64,000 nucleotides of DNA from Rickettsia typhi (GCA_945861725.1 CAMAVJ010000002.1:62001-126000); one strand, 5' to 3'. Shown: positions 17,752 to 26,785, counted from the stretch's first letter. The notes: generated by a model not told the origin, from the letters alone. Made by a program: numbers and translations.

Positions 17752-19551
17752 CTAATAAACCCTTTTCTTTGGTGGAACGGCGTGCATTTGGTCGGTTAGT
17801 GGGGTTAAAACGACATCGCGGTAAGCAAATTCGTGTGAAGCATCTTTTTGAATTGCAATCATTGTGTGTTTCATCCAGTTTATGTCGTCGCGGTCTTGGA
17901 AGTCATCACGAGCTTGTGCCCCACGAGATTCCTTGCGATTTAAAGCCCCTTTAATCGTTGCAATTGCTTGGTATAAAAGGTTGTGAAGTTCAAATGCTTC
18001 GACAAGATCCGTATTCCAGATAAGCGAACGGTCACGAACGGAGACATCATCAAACATTTTAAATACATCTTCCATTTTTTTGATACCAATTTCAAGGGAA
18101 TCGTTTGTTCTGAAAACAGCGGCGTGTTTTTGCATGATTTCTTGCATCGCTTTGCGGATTTCAGCGACGGTGTATTTGCCGTCTGCTTTGCGGATTGAGT
18201 CAAATCTTGCAATAGCTTCGTCAATTTTATTTTGTGGAATATGATCAACGGAGCGTGTGTCATTTTTGAGGATTTCACCAGCACGAATTGCAGCAGCACG
18301 ACCAAAAACTACGAGGTCAAGCAATGAATTTGAACCCAAACGATTTGCACCGTGTACTGAAACGCAGGCAGCTTCACCGATTGCCATCAATCCTTTTACT
18401 GCTTCAAGTTTTCCGTCTTTTATTTGAACAACTTCACCGTGTAAATTCGTTGGAATTCCGCCCATATTGTAATGGACTGTTGGTAGAATTGGGATTGGTT
18501 CTTTTGTAATATCAACACCAGCAAAGATTTTTGCCGATTCTGTAATTCCTGGAAGGCGTTCTGCTAATGTTTTGGAATCAATATGATGAAGTACGAGGTG
18601 GACGTGATCTTTTTTGTCACCACAACCACGACCTTCATTAATTTCGACTGTAATTGCACGGGAAACGACATCACGCGATGCTAAATCTTTGACTTTTGGA
18701 GCATATTTTTCCATAAATCTTTCGCCATTGGCATTGATTAAATATCCGCCTTCGCCTCTTGCACCTTCTGTAATTAAACAACCTGAACCGTAAATTCCTG
18801 TTGGGTGAAATTGTACGAACTCCATATCCTGCATTTGAAAGCCGTGGCGTGCAAACATTCCGCCACCGTCCCCAGTACAAGTGTGAGCAGATGTGCAAGA
18901 AGAGTATGCTCTTCCGTAACCACCCGTTGCAAGAACAACAATTTTTGCTTCAAAAATGTGAAGTTCGCCGCTTGCTAAATCCCAAGCAAGGCAACCAACG
19001 CACTCCTTTGCATCGTTAAATATTAAATCTGTTGTGAAGTATTCAATGAAAAACTTTGCATTATGTTTAAGAGATTGTTGGTAAAGTGTGTGTAAAATTG
19101 CGTGTCCAGTACGATCCGCAGCGGCACAAGTTCTTTGAGCTGGCTTTCCTTCGCCATATTCAGTAGTCATTCCACCAAATGGGCGTTGATAAATTTCACC
19201 TTTTTCGTTTCGTGAAAATGGAACTCCATAATGTTCGAGTTCAACAACTGCCTGTGGTGCAGTTTTACACATATATTCAATTGCGTCTTGGTCACCAAGC
19301 CAATCGGAGCCTTTTATTGTGTCAAAAGCGTGCCAACGCCAGTCATCTTCACCCATATTTCCAAGAGCAGCCGAAATTCCACCTTGTGCGGCAACGGTGT
19401 GTGAACGAGTTGGAAAAACTTTTGAAATGCAGGCAACATTTATGCCTTTTTCTGCCATTCCAAATGTTGCTCTAAGACCAGCACCACCAGCTCCAACAAC
19501 GATGACATCAAATGAATGTTTGTGAATTTTATAACTTTTTGCAATAGCCAT
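17752..19551 (-). CDS. sdhA: succinate dehydrogenase flavoprotein subunit
   Basis: Catalytic FAD subunit of complex II and the TCA cycle. The dinucleotide motif [11 protein letters not shown] is followed by [11 protein letters not shown], whose His carries the covalent FAD. The active-site stretch around [21 protein letters not shown] and the C-terminal PPKKRVY are typical. Length is 599. The gene is alone: sdhB, sdhC and sdhD are absent here, whereas the FAD-assembly factor sdhE sits 20 kb away next to pgk. Confidence 0.97.
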   Translation of the reverse strand: MAIAKSYKIHKHSFDVIVVGAGGAGLRATFGMAEKGINVACISKVFPTRSHTVAAQGGISAALGNMGEDDWRWHAFDTIKGSDWLGDQDAIEYMCKTAPQAVVELEHYGVPFSRNEKGEIYQRPFGGMTTEYGEGKPAQRTCAAADRTGHAILHTLYQQSLKHNAKFFIEYFTTDLIFNDAKECVGCLAWDLASGELHIFEAKIVVLATGGYGRAYSSCTSAHTCTGDGGGMFARHGFQMQDMEFVQFHPTGIYGSGCLITEGARGEGGYLINANGERFMEKYAPKVKDLASRDVVSRAITVEINEGRGCGDKKDHVHLVLHHIDSKTLAERLPGITESAKIFAGVDITKEPIPILPTVHYNMGGIPTNLHGEVVQIKDGKLEAVKGLMAIGEAACVSVHGANRLGSNSLLDLVVFGRAAAIRAGEILKNDTRSVDHIPQNKIDEAIARFDSIRKADGKYTVAEIRKAMQEIMQKHAAVFRTNDSLEIGIKKMEDVFKMFDDVSVRDRSLIWNTDLVEAFELHNLLYQAIATIKGALNRKESRGAQARDDFQDRDDINWMKHTMIAIQKDASHEFAYRDVVLTPLTDQMHAVPPKKRVY

Positions 19552-19730
19552 TTTCGGTAAAAAACATATATCCCCAGCATTATTTGTGTGTTTTATATGT
19601 CAAGTGAAAGTTGTTCTAGGGTATTGACAAAATAAATATCAATAGAATTGATTGCCAAGTACGATATATTTGAAATATTAGTTAGTCAAGCTAATGGTGC
19701 TAAAAATATCACCGGTTCATCAAAAACTTC

Positions 19731-19760
19731 TTGACACACTTAAAATGCTTATAATATATT
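19731..19760 (+). promoter_or_regulatory. sigma70-type promoter for fabG
   Basis: TTGACA (19731-19736), an 18-bp spacer and TATATT (19755-19760), 25 bp before the fabG ATG. The remainder of the 233-bp gap back to sdhA holds no gene that I can see. Confidence 0.55.
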
Positions 19761-19784
19761 TATTTTATAACAAAGTGTTAATAT

Positions 19785-20507
19785 ATGCTGTCTCTTTCTG
19801 AAAAAAGATCTTTAATTACAGGTGCAACAAGTGGTATTGGTGCCGAAATTCTTACAAAATTTCATAGCCTTGGTGCAAAATGTGTTGCTTCAGGAACAAA
19901 TGATATCAAGCTTGCGGAAATTGAGGCTCTTGGAATTTTAGCGAAAAAATGTAATATTGGAAACGCTTCAGAAATTGAAGAACTTGTGAAATTTACCGAA
20001 GAAACCCTTGGTGGAATTGATATTTTAGTTTGTAATGCGGGAATTACGAAGGATAACCTCCTTATGACAATGAAAGAATCTGAATGGGATGATGTTATTA
20101 ATGTGAACTTGAAATCGGCATTTATTTTTTCCAAAGCAGTTGTTAGAAAAATGATAAAACAACGCTCTGGCAGAATTATTTTCATTTCGTCCGTTGTTGC
20201 ATTCACTGGAAATAAAGGGCAGGCGAATTATGTTGCTTCAAAAGCAGGGTTGACAGGTATGGCAAAGTCTCTTTCAAACGAAGTCGGTTCCCGCGGAATT
20301 ACAGTGAATTGTGTTGCTCCGGGGTTTATCCAAACACCAATGACACATTCATTGTCCGAAGCTCACGCTGAAAAAATGAAGGAACAAATTGCCCTTGGAA
20401 GGTTTGGTAGCCCGCAGGATATCGCAAACGCAGTGGCATTTTTAGCATCCAACGAAGCTTCTTATATTACAGGGACGACTTTGCATGTAAATGGCGGAAT
20501 GTTTTAG
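19785..20507 (+). CDS. fabG: 3-oxoacyl-ACP reductase FabG
   Basis: NADPH-dependent short-chain reductase of fatty-acid elongation. The cofactor motif TGATSGIG is near the N-terminus, the NAG motif is VCNAGITKDNLL, the catalytic Ser is in IFISSVVA, and Tyr-Lys are in NYVASKAG. The C-terminal YITGTTLHVNGGMF is characteristic of FabG. Length is 240. fabD is elsewhere in the window (49887) and acpP/fabF are not seen. The stop is 6 bp from the next gene. Confidence 0.93.
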   Translation: MLSLSEKRSLITGATSGIGAEILTKFHSLGAKCVASGTNDIKLAEIEALGILAKKCNIGNASEIEELVKFTEETLGGIDILVCNAGITKDNLLMTMKESEWDDVINVNLKSAFIFSKAVVRKMIKQRSGRIIFISSVVAFTGNKGQANYVASKAGLTGMAKSLSNEVGSRGITVNCVAPGFIQTPMTHSLSEAHAEKMKEQIALGRFGSPQDIANAVAFLASNEASYITGTTLHVNGGMF

Positions 20508-20513
20508 GAAAAA

Positions 20514-21320
20514 ATGTCATCAGAACTTATCGCATTTGGAATAATAATAAAAAGCGTATGTGGTTTGGCATCCAAAGTATCAAATAATATCACGGAATGG
20601 AAAATTGCAAAGTTAAACAAAGAAAAAGAGTTAAAACTTGCACTTTATGATATTTTGCCACAGGTAATCGCATTGCCTCGTGATGAGAGAGAATTTTTCA
20701 TTACATCTTTCTATCCACAACTTCTGCAATACTCCAATTATCACGCATTTTCAAAAGATACCAAAGATGCAATATTATCATCTTATGCACAAATACACCC
20801 AGATATAGAAGCGAATAACCTTGAAGTAACCGATGACAACTTTCAACAGCTATATAAACTTGTGGATTCTCACCAAGCTGAACGCAGAGTAGAAATTAAA
20901 AAATTGATTGAAAAGTGTATTATTCATATTGAATCTGGAAAGGCTTTGTCGATAAAAACAGTAAATTTTATACAAGAATTAACTGACAGCGATTTGGCTT
21001 TTTTGAAGCAATATGTAATACCATTTATTGATATGAATAATAAGTGTCTTTTATTGCATGATGATAAGAAGAATTTTGCAGATGTGTATGCCAACTTAAA
21101 TGTCTTTTCTAGTATTATGTCAGACAATTACTCAAAGCCAGATAACGACCATACACATGTCCGGATTCCACTACACAGCGTTCCTAATTTTACCATCACA
21201 GTGGAGAAAGCAGTTGCAATGACAGTGCAAAAAGTTCATCGCCACATTTACGAACTGGCAACAGTTTGCGACACCTTGCCATTAAGCGACGAGCAGAGAA
21301 TAATATTGGTTAACCTCTAA
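20514..21320 (+). CDS. protein of unknown function, weakly DUF2806-like
   Basis: I do not recognise a firm family. The segment SGKALSIKTVNFIQELTDSD (about residues 136-155) resembles the signature stretch of DUF2806/TIGR03899-type proteins (a hydrophobic 'FLK-LS-ED' pattern), but that is weak. The N-terminus may be one short amphipathic or membrane helix (residues 1-20); the rest looks soluble and helical, ending in a charged segment. It follows fabG by 6 bp, so it is probably co-transcribed, though nothing links the functions. Confidence 0.6.
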   Translation: MSSELIAFGIIIKSVCGLASKVSNNITEWKIAKLNKEKELKLALYDILPQVIALPRDEREFFITSFYPQLLQYSNYHAFSKDTKDAILSSYAQIHPDIEANNLEVTDDNFQQLYKLVDSHQAERRVEIKKLIEKCIIHIESGKALSIKTVNFIQELTDSDLAFLKQYVIPFIDMNNKCLLLHDDKKNFADVYANLNVFSSIMSDNYSKPDNDHTHVRIPLHSVPNFTITVEKAVAMTVQKVHRHIYELATVCDTLPLSDEQRIILVNL

Positions 21321-21384
21321 TTAATTTCCCTTGAATTTTCAAAAACTGCTTCCTTAATGCTAGGAATAGTTTATCATTCACAAT

Positions 21385-22371
21385 ATGTCACTTCTTTCGC
21401 ATTCGGTTGCATATAAACCGTTTTCTTACCCTTGGGCTTACGATGCTTGGCAACAACAACAACGAATTCACTGGCTTCCGGAAGAAGTTCCCATGGCAGA
21501 TGACATTCGTGACTGGAAGTCTCGCTTAACGCCGTCCGAAAAAAACCTTTGCACTCAACTTTTTAGGTTCTTCACTCAAGCTGATATTGAGGTAAATAAC
21601 TGTTATATGACAAAATATTCACAGGTATTTGCTCCAACGGAAATCAAAATGATGCTTTCCGCATTTTCAAATATGGAAACAATTCACATTGCGGCTTATT
21701 CTCACTTAATTGATACACTTGGAATGCCTGAAGGAATTTATGAGGAATTTCTTCACTATAAAGAAATGAGAGACAAATACGACTATATGCACAAATTTGG
21801 TGTTGAGACAAAAGCTGGAATTGCAAAAACTCTTGCCGTCTTTGGAGCCTTCACTGAAGGAGTTCAGCTTTATGCAACATTTGCAATTTTACTCAATTTT
21901 CAACGCTTCAATAAAATGAAGGGTATGGGGCAAATTATTACATGGTCAGTTCGTGATGAATCCCTTCATACAGCTTCAATTATTAAGCTTTTCAGAACAT
22001 TCATTCAGGAAGAACCTGATATTTGGACTGAAGACCTTAAGAGTGATATTTACGAAGCATGTGCGACAATCGTCCACTTTGAAGATGCATTTATCGACCT
22101 TGCATTTTCAATAGGTGATGACATTCAAGGTATAACTTCACGCGAAGTTAAACGCTATATTCGATACATTGCCGACCGTCGTCTTAATCAACTTGGATTG
22201 AAAGAAATTTATATGATTGAAGAAAATCCGCTTCCATGGATGGACGATATTCTTAATGGTGTTGAACACACCAATTTCTTTGAAAACAGGGTAACTGAGT
22301 ATTCAAAAGCAGCGACAAAAGGACAATGGTCCGATGTCTTTGGTGCTTCATCAGAGGAAATTTTTGGATAA
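21385..22371 (+). CDS. nrdB: class Ia ribonucleoside-diphosphate reductase subunit beta
   Basis: Small subunit that houses the di-iron centre and tyrosyl radical. The metal ligands are D67, E98, H101, E158, E192 and H195, and the radical Tyr is Y105 (METIHIAAYSH), so this is the tyrosyl-radical form rather than the Phe variant of Chlamydia. Length is 328. nrdA is not in the window, again showing a scattered complex. Confidence 0.95.
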   Translation: MSLLSHSVAYKPFSYPWAYDAWQQQQRIHWLPEEVPMADDIRDWKSRLTPSEKNLCTQLFRFFTQADIEVNNCYMTKYSQVFAPTEIKMMLSAFSNMETIHIAAYSHLIDTLGMPEGIYEEFLHYKEMRDKYDYMHKFGVETKAGIAKTLAVFGAFTEGVQLYATFAILLNFQRFNKMKGMGQIITWSVRDESLHTASIIKLFRTFIQEEPDIWTEDLKSDIYEACATIVHFEDAFIDLAFSIGDDIQGITSREVKRYIRYIADRRLNQLGLKEIYMIEENPLPWMDDILNGVEHTNFFENRVTEYSKAATKGQWSDVFGASSEEIFG

Positions 22372-22462
22372 AATACAAAAAAATTCAAAAAACTTGTGAA
22401 ACATTCAAAAAACCCTTGACAATTAAAATTTCATGGTTTTGTGAAGTCAGTCGCATTTGTGC

Positions 22463-22538
22463 GAGCGCGTAGCTCAGTTGGTAGAGCGCATCACTTTTAA
22501 TGATGTTGTCGTGGGTTCGATTCCCACCGCGCTCACCA
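22463..22538 (+). tRNA. tRNA-Lys(UUU)
   Basis: A cloverleaf of 76 nt including encoded CCA. The acceptor stem is GAGCGCG / CGCGCTC. The D arm contains AGCTCAGTTGGTAGAGC. The anticodon stem CATCA / TGATG encloses the loop CTTTTAA with anticodon TTT. The T arm is GTGGG TTCGATT CCCAC. A TTGACA box lies at 22416-22421. The last 19 nt plus GT are repeated 130 bp downstream. Confidence 0.97.
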
Positions 22539-22540
22539 GT
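22520..22540 (+). repeat. att-like direct repeat, copy 1 (3' end of tRNA-Lys)
   Basis: A 21-bp sequence covering the 3' half of the T arm, the acceptor 3' strand, CCA and the two bases after it. It recurs exactly at 22650-22670. The 3' end of a tRNA gene is the standard target of tyrosine-recombinase elements, and the duplicated end is what insertion leaves behind. Confidence 0.7.
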
Positions 22541-22568
22541 TTCATATTTAAAATCCTCCTAGTTGCAA

Positions 22569-22582
22569 CGACAATTTTGTCG
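22569..22582. terminator. small hairpin between the att-like repeats
   Basis: CGACAA TT TTGTCG, a perfect 6-bp stem about 30 bp after tRNA-Lys. No U-tract follows immediately. It may end tRNA transcription or be a leftover of the inserted segment. Confidence 0.3.
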
Positions 22583-22649
22583 CTTGGCTGGCTCGTGTTT
22601 ATTTATTTTATACACCATTCGTATTACCTCGCCTCTGCGTTGCAGTGCA

Positions 22650-22670
22650 ATTCCCACCGCGCTCACCAGT
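22650..22670 (+). repeat. att-like direct repeat, copy 2
   Basis: Exact 21-bp copy of 22520-22540. The 109 bp between the copies holds no ORF of interest and no integrase, so any inserted element has decayed or is a very short insertion. The upstream half of a tRNA is not present, so this is not a second tRNA gene. Confidence 0.7.
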
Positions 22671-22694
22671 CAGTTTAAATAAAGGTGTTGCATA

Positions 22695-24734
22695 CTAAAC
22701 TTCCACTTTAATTCCAGCATAGAAAAACCTTCCACGAACTGGTCCCCATGAATTTACATTATCAATTTCGGTTTCATTTTTACGCACAATAAGTTGCGAA
22801 GAAGTGCGAACTTGAAGGTAATCAAAAATGTTATCAACACCAAAGAAAATCTTGTGTTTTTTGGTTAGCTCCTTTGTGAAGTTGAAGTCAAAAATGAAGT
22901 AATCGGGGGAAAATCTTTCAATTTTTTCACCAGAAAGATTGTAAATGTTGCCGTAAAATGCTTGTAAATCACTCTTTCCAAAGTAAGTTCCGCTGAAGTT
23001 AAAAATATTACCTCCGTAGCGTTTTGTAATTTTACTTGAAAACTTATATTCAGGTCTTGCAAGCATTAAATAGCCAGATTCAAGGTTTGAAAGGTCATTC
23101 CAGTATTTCTCCCCCGCAAATGTTATGAAAAATGTTTGACTGGCAAAAATCGTTGCATCAAAGCCAATGCCTTGGTTTTTGTAAAATCCTCCAAGAGTCT
23201 TAAACTGTGCAGTTGAACCTCCTTCTCCTAATATCAATGCGGCAATATTTGAAATTTTGTTGTAATTATAGTTTAAATTTATGTGGAAATTGTCATACAC
23301 AAATGTTGTGTTATACGAAAAATTCAAGCTTTCTGTCGGTTTTTTTATAGTTCGATCTAGTGATGTCAAATCAACTGTAATCAGTTCGTGATTCCGTTCA
23401 AACGAGCTAGATGGCGTTTCAAAGGCATTACCTGCTGAAAATGTTGAAATGATATTTTTATTATGATGAAAGTTCACTTTTCCACGAACAATGGGCAAAA
23501 GACCAAACTGCGAGTGCTTGGAAATTCTGTTTGAAAGTTCAAAGTCAACTTTTTCGCTCGTGTAATTTGCTTGTGCAAGGTGTGAAAGTGTTGAATATGA
23601 ATAACCATCAGGGTTTTTAAGCGAAACGGAATCGTTTGTGATGTTTGAAGAGAGGGTTTGATACTGGTAGTCTCCGCCAATTTTGAAATCTATTTTTCCA
23701 AAGTGAAATTTGCGGGCTAAAGTTCCAAAAATATTAACTTCATCTGCCTTATACTTATTTCCAGAATAAAAGTTATCTCTTTTGAGAATTGAAGCAATTC
23801 CACCGCCAATGTATTTTTTCGTTTCAATTGAAGAAAGTGTTGCAAAGCGTGTGTTGTTTACTTCCTCCAAAAGACCACCCGTTCCTTGATTCCAAGTTTC
23901 AATTGTACCATCTGGAAGTTTGTATGAATCGGTGCTAATTCCGCCTGCATTAAGAAAATTAAATGGATTGCCACTGGTATTTGTTTTATCGTTGATAACA
24001 GACCCGCCTTGTCTTTGATTTTGTGAGAAATCAAACCGTGTGTTGACTTTTATGTCGTCATTTTTAAATTGATGTGCAAGGGTGGCAAAGTTATTATTCA
24101 TCTTTGGGCTTTCAGCGATGCCATCGTTGTTAGCATCAATTGCATTTTGCCCATTTGTTGAAAGTTGAAGCATTATACCGGAGTTTTTATTAATTTTTTT
24201 GGTTGCAACAAGGCTGGAATTGTAGTTATTATAACTGCCGAAACTTCCTGAAATTGAAGCAGAATTGTTTTCTATTTTCAGTGTTTGGATTTCAATTGAG
24301 CCCGCAACAGAAGAAGGGCTTGTTCCGCTGGAAGCCGCACCCTTGTTCACTTTTAAGCTTTGAATTCCGCCAGAGGAAAAAAATTGCGAGACATCAAGCG
24401 AAGATTCGGGGATATAAATGCCATCAACAAAAATTGATGTGTAGTAAAATGGAAGTTGATTAATTGAAACACCTGTGTGTCCACCTGAATCCTGAAGGTT
24501 TTTCTGATATTCAACCGAAGAAATGCCGTCGATTGTATTCAAGGCGTTTTGTGCAGCAGGTTTGCTTTCCAAAAATGATTTATTAAAGGAAATTGTGTCT
24601 GGATTATGCGAATTTATTGTTCCAAGTGGCATTTCTTCGTATTTTTTCCCCGTAATTTTAATGATATCGCGTGAAAATGAAATTTGTTGGTTTGAAATGA
24701 GGAGGAAAACTATTAACAAAAGCGTTTTGAACAT
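22695..24734 (-). CDS. TonB-dependent outer-membrane receptor
   Basis: Outer-membrane beta-barrel receptor importing an unidentified ligand using TonB energy. The start at 24734 gives a clean signal peptide (MFKTLLLIVFLLISNQQISFS). A plug domain follows (LNTIDGISSVEYQ, VSINQLPFYYTSIFVDGIYI, GAASSGTSPSSVAGSIEIQT), then a long barrel of alternating aromatic strands ending with a typical strand (GRFFYAGIKVEV). About 680 residues. The promoter overlaps a Fur-like dyad, so an iron or other metal chelate is a reasonable guess for the substrate; the sequence does not identify it. Confidence 0.88.
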   Translation of the reverse strand: MFKTLLLIVFLLISNQQISFSRDIIKITGKKYEEMPLGTINSHNPDTISFNKSFLESKPAAQNALNTIDGISSVEYQKNLQDSGGHTGVSINQLPFYYTSIFVDGIYIPESSLDVSQFFSSGGIQSLKVNKGAASSGTSPSSVAGSIEIQTLKIENNSASISGSFGSYNNYNSSLVATKKINKNSGIMLQLSTNGQNAIDANNDGIAESPKMNNNFATLAHQFKNDDIKVNTRFDFSQNQRQGGSVINDKTNTSGNPFNFLNAGGISTDSYKLPDGTIETWNQGTGGLLEEVNNTRFATLSSIETKKYIGGGIASILKRDNFYSGNKYKADEVNIFGTLARKFHFGKIDFKIGGDYQYQTLSSNITNDSVSLKNPDGYSYSTLSHLAQANYTSEKVDFELSNRISKHSQFGLLPIVRGKVNFHHNKNIISTFSAGNAFETPSSSFERNHELITVDLTSLDRTIKKPTESLNFSYNTTFVYDNFHINLNYNYNKISNIAALILGEGGSTAQFKTLGGFYKNQGIGFDATIFASQTFFITFAGEKYWNDLSNLESGYLMLARPEYKFSSKITKRYGGNIFNFSGTYFGKSDLQAFYGNIYNLSGEKIERFSPDYFIFDFNFTKELTKKHKIFFGVDNIFDYLQVRTSSQLIVRKNETEIDNVNSWGPVRGRFFYAGIKVEV

Positions 24735-24753
24735 AACGAATAAACTATTTATT

Positions 24754-24786
24754 TTTGATAATTGAGAACCGATTATCAAATGTCAA
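24754..24786 (-). promoter_or_regulatory. TonB-receptor promoter with Fur-like operator dyad
   Basis: On the minus strand a TTGACA -35 box occupies 24786-24781 and a plausible AATTAT -10 occupies 24763-24758 with 17 bp spacing. The dyad TTTGATAAT / ATTATCAAA (24754-24780, 9-bp arms around a 9-bp centre) covers the spacer and -10. GATAAT/ATTATC half-sites resemble Fur boxes, though the centre is 2 bp longer than in the E. coli 19-bp consensus. Confidence 0.6.
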
Positions 24787-24815
24787 GAACTTTAAGGGAG
24801 TTTTTTTGAAAAAAC

Positions 24816-24843
24816 TTGACAATCCCTCTTTCTTGTGTATATG
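24816..24843 (+). promoter_or_regulatory. sigma70-type promoter for virB3-lptB
   Basis: TTGACA (24816-24821), a 16-bp spacer and TATATG (24838-24843), about 25 bp before the virB3 ATG at 24868. It diverges from the TonB-receptor promoter. Confidence 0.6.
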
Positions 24844-24867
24844 TGTCAGTTATATATTATTGAAATA

Positions 24868-25170
24868 ATGACAGCAAAAACCGGATTTGTTCAAGTTGAT
24901 ATGCTGTTTGGAGGTTTGACGCGTCCACCGACGGTCTTTGGTGTAACATACACATATGTTCTTGTAAATATGATGATTAGTATGGTATACTTCGTTATGC
25001 GTTCTGATTTCAAAGTTGTGATTATAGCTCTTGCAATTCATGGAATAGCGTATCTTGTCTGTAAAAAGGAACCACTATTGATTGAGTTGTTTATAAATAA
25101 ACAGGCGAATTTTTCTAAGTGTCGTAATAAGGCACATTTTAATTACAAAAACTCTTATGATTTCTATTAA
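24868..25170 (+). CDS. virB3: type IV secretion system protein VirB3
   Basis: Small inner-membrane component of P-type (VirB/D4) type IV secretion. The hallmarks are the amphipathic start with FGGLTRPPTVFGVTY, two hydrophobic helices (about residues 30-65) and the C-terminal cysteine and NSYD features seen in Rickettsiales VirB3. The ATG at 24868 gives 100 residues; the open frame extends to 24835 but without conserved sequence. In Rickettsiales virB3 normally precedes virB4; here the next gene is lptB, with a TAATG overlap. No other vir gene is in the window. Confidence 0.85.
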   Translation: MTAKTGFVQVDMLFGGLTRPPTVFGVTYTYVLVNMMISMVYFVMRSDFKVVIIALAIHGIAYLVCKKEPLLIELFINKQANFSKCRNKAHFNYKNSYDFY

Positions 25171-25889
25171 TGTCTACGATAACCGTTGAAAATGTGCATA
25201 AATATTATGGTAAAAACCATGTAATTAAGGGAATTAATTTTACGATTAATACTGGTGAAATTATTGGAATTCTTGGACCAAATGGTGCTGGAAAAACTAC
25301 ATCATTTTATATGATAGTTGGAATTACGACGGTTAGTGATGGGAAAATTTTACTCGATGGTCAAGATATTACGCAAATTCCAATGCATGAACGCGGAAAG
25401 CTTGGAATTGGGTACCTTCCACAAGAACCATCGATTTTTCGTGGCTTAAATGTTGAGGATAATATTATGGCGATTCTTGAATTTGTTGAAAAAGATAAAG
25501 AAAAAAGAAATGCACGATTGCAAGAGCTCCTTGAGGAGTTTGGTATAGAAAAGTTGCGAAAGCAAAGTTCCATTTCGCTTTCAGGTGGGGAGAGACGCCG
25601 TCTTGAAATCGCAAGATTACTTGCCTTGAATCCAAAATTTGTATTTCTTGATGAACCATTCGCAGGTGTTGACCCCGTTTCGGTTGCGGAAATTAATAAT
25701 ATGATTTTGCGTTTAAAGGCAAAAAATATTGGTGTTGTGATTACAGATCACAATGTACGTGAAACTCTGAAAATTACAGACAGAACATACATTGTTTATA
25801 ATGGCTCGGTTTTAACGGAAGGAAGTGAAGCTGAAATTCTTTCGCACGAAGATACAAAAAGATACTACCTTGGTGAGAATTTTCAGTAG
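25170..25889 (+). CDS. lptB: LPS export ABC transporter ATP-binding protein LptB
   Basis: Cytoplasmic ATPase of the LptB2FG complex that extracts lipopolysaccharide from the inner membrane. Walker A is GPNGAGKTT (residues 36-44), the signature is SLSGGERRRLEIAR, Walker B FVFLDEPFAGVDP, and the switch His is in VVITDHNVRETL, all with LptB-type context. Length is 239. The lptA/lptC genes that usually precede it are absent; virB3 takes their place. With waaA at 55753 it shows that the organism makes LPS. Confidence 0.94.
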   Translation: MSTITVENVHKYYGKNHVIKGINFTINTGEIIGILGPNGAGKTTSFYMIVGITTVSDGKILLDGQDITQIPMHERGKLGIGYLPQEPSIFRGLNVEDNIMAILEFVEKDKEKRNARLQELLEEFGIEKLRKQSSISLSGGERRRLEIARLLALNPKFVFLDEPFAGVDPVSVAEINNMILRLKAKNIGVVITDHNVRETLKITDRTYIVYNGSVLTEGSEAEILSHEDTKRYYLGENFQ

Positions 25890-25976
25890 GCGATATCCTG
25901 TTAAGTTGTTCGCAAGTTTTTGAGCATTACGAGTCATCTTCGTTGGATATGAAGGACTATGCAATTATTGTGACAG

Positions 25977-26300
25977 TTATTGAACCCATTTTTTATTTAA
26001 AATCTCTTCAAGATTGTAGTAATCACGCTTCTCCTTAACCATTAAATGGATTAGTGTATTTGCAAATGGAAGTTCAACTGCGACCCAACCATCTTTTGCA
26101 TCTCCATCTGTTATGCAGTGGTATCCAAGATTTTTTGCAAATTCAATAACCTTTTCAGAAAGTGCAAATGAGTGAATTGAATTAAGTGATGTTGCAATTA
26201 TAACATTTTCAGCAATATAATCCTTCATTATAAATATTTCTATATCAAAGGCTTTGTTGTCCGAAAGAATTTGTTCCAGTTGTTTTGTGTATATTGACAT
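25977..26300 (-). CDS. rsfS: ribosomal silencing factor RsfS
   Basis: Binds ribosomal protein L14 and blocks subunit joining when nutrients are short. The DGWVAVELPFANTLIHLM stretch and the adjacent REKRDYYNLEEIL-like segment are the family core. Length is 107. The start codon overlaps the end of the atpF-like gene by 1 bp. In many bacteria rsfS adjoins nadD, which is not seen here. Confidence 0.88.
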   Translation of the reverse strand: MSIYTKQLEQILSDNKAFDIEIFIMKDYIAENVIIATSLNSIHSFALSEKVIEFAKNLGYHCITDGDAKDGWVAVELPFANTLIHLMVKEKRDYYNLEEILNKKWVQ

Positions 26301-26785
26301 TAAGATGTAAAAACTTCTTTTATTCTCTTCGTAGCAATTTTATTAAACTCTTCCTTGTGCGAGAATATATATTCTTCAACAATTTTTGAAGAGATTGATA
26401 GAATGTGATTTTTGGTTTTATTTTCAAGAAATATTTCAAGACCATCAATGGAATTTTTCATACCGTTATTAATGGTTCTGCGGATGTATGTAATGCGTTC
26501 CTTGCTTGCCTCGGAAATAGTTTTAGCAACTTTGTGTGCATTGAGAACATAAATATTTGAACTTGCCTCTGATAATTCCTTATTTGAACGCTCCAAAAGT
26601 TCTTCTGAAATAGTTTTTTCGGAGTAAATATCGTTTAAATACGAAGAAATGCTGATTTTATAATTGTGAATTATTGTTAAAAATGATGAACGAAGTGTAC
26701 TCCATACGATGATGATAAACACAAAGAAAGAAAACGCAACCCAAAATGTTGGTGAAATTTCTAGCGACATTCCAAAAATTTCCAT
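26300..26785 (-). CDS. F0F1 ATP synthase subunit b-like protein
   Basis: One N-terminal membrane helix (PTFWVAFSFFVFIIIVWSTL) followed by about 125 charged helical residues, the architecture of F0 subunit b or b', the peripheral stalk of ATP synthase. The SPTFWVAFSFFVF segment is close to alphaproteobacterial AtpF. The ATG at 26785 gives 161 residues; codons upstream lack conservation. No other F0 gene is adjacent. An unrelated membrane-anchored coiled coil remains possible. Confidence 0.6.
   Translation of the reverse strand: MEIFGMSLEISPTFWVAFSFFVFIIIVWSTLRSSFLTIIHNYKISISSYLNDIYSEKTISEELLERSNKELSEASSNIYVLNAHKVAKTISEASKERITYIRRTINNGMKNSIDGLEIFLENKTKNHILSISSKIVEEYIFSHKEEFNKIATKRIKEVFTS

Noticed and set aside
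22650..22670. Second tRNA gene after tRNA-Lys
   Set aside because: Only the 3' end is repeated. There is no matching acceptor 5' strand, D arm or anticodon arm.
22457..22678. 73-codon ORF running through tRNA-Lys and the att-like repeats
   Set aside because: It overlaps the complete tRNA on the same strand, and its codons simply read the tRNA and its duplicated end.
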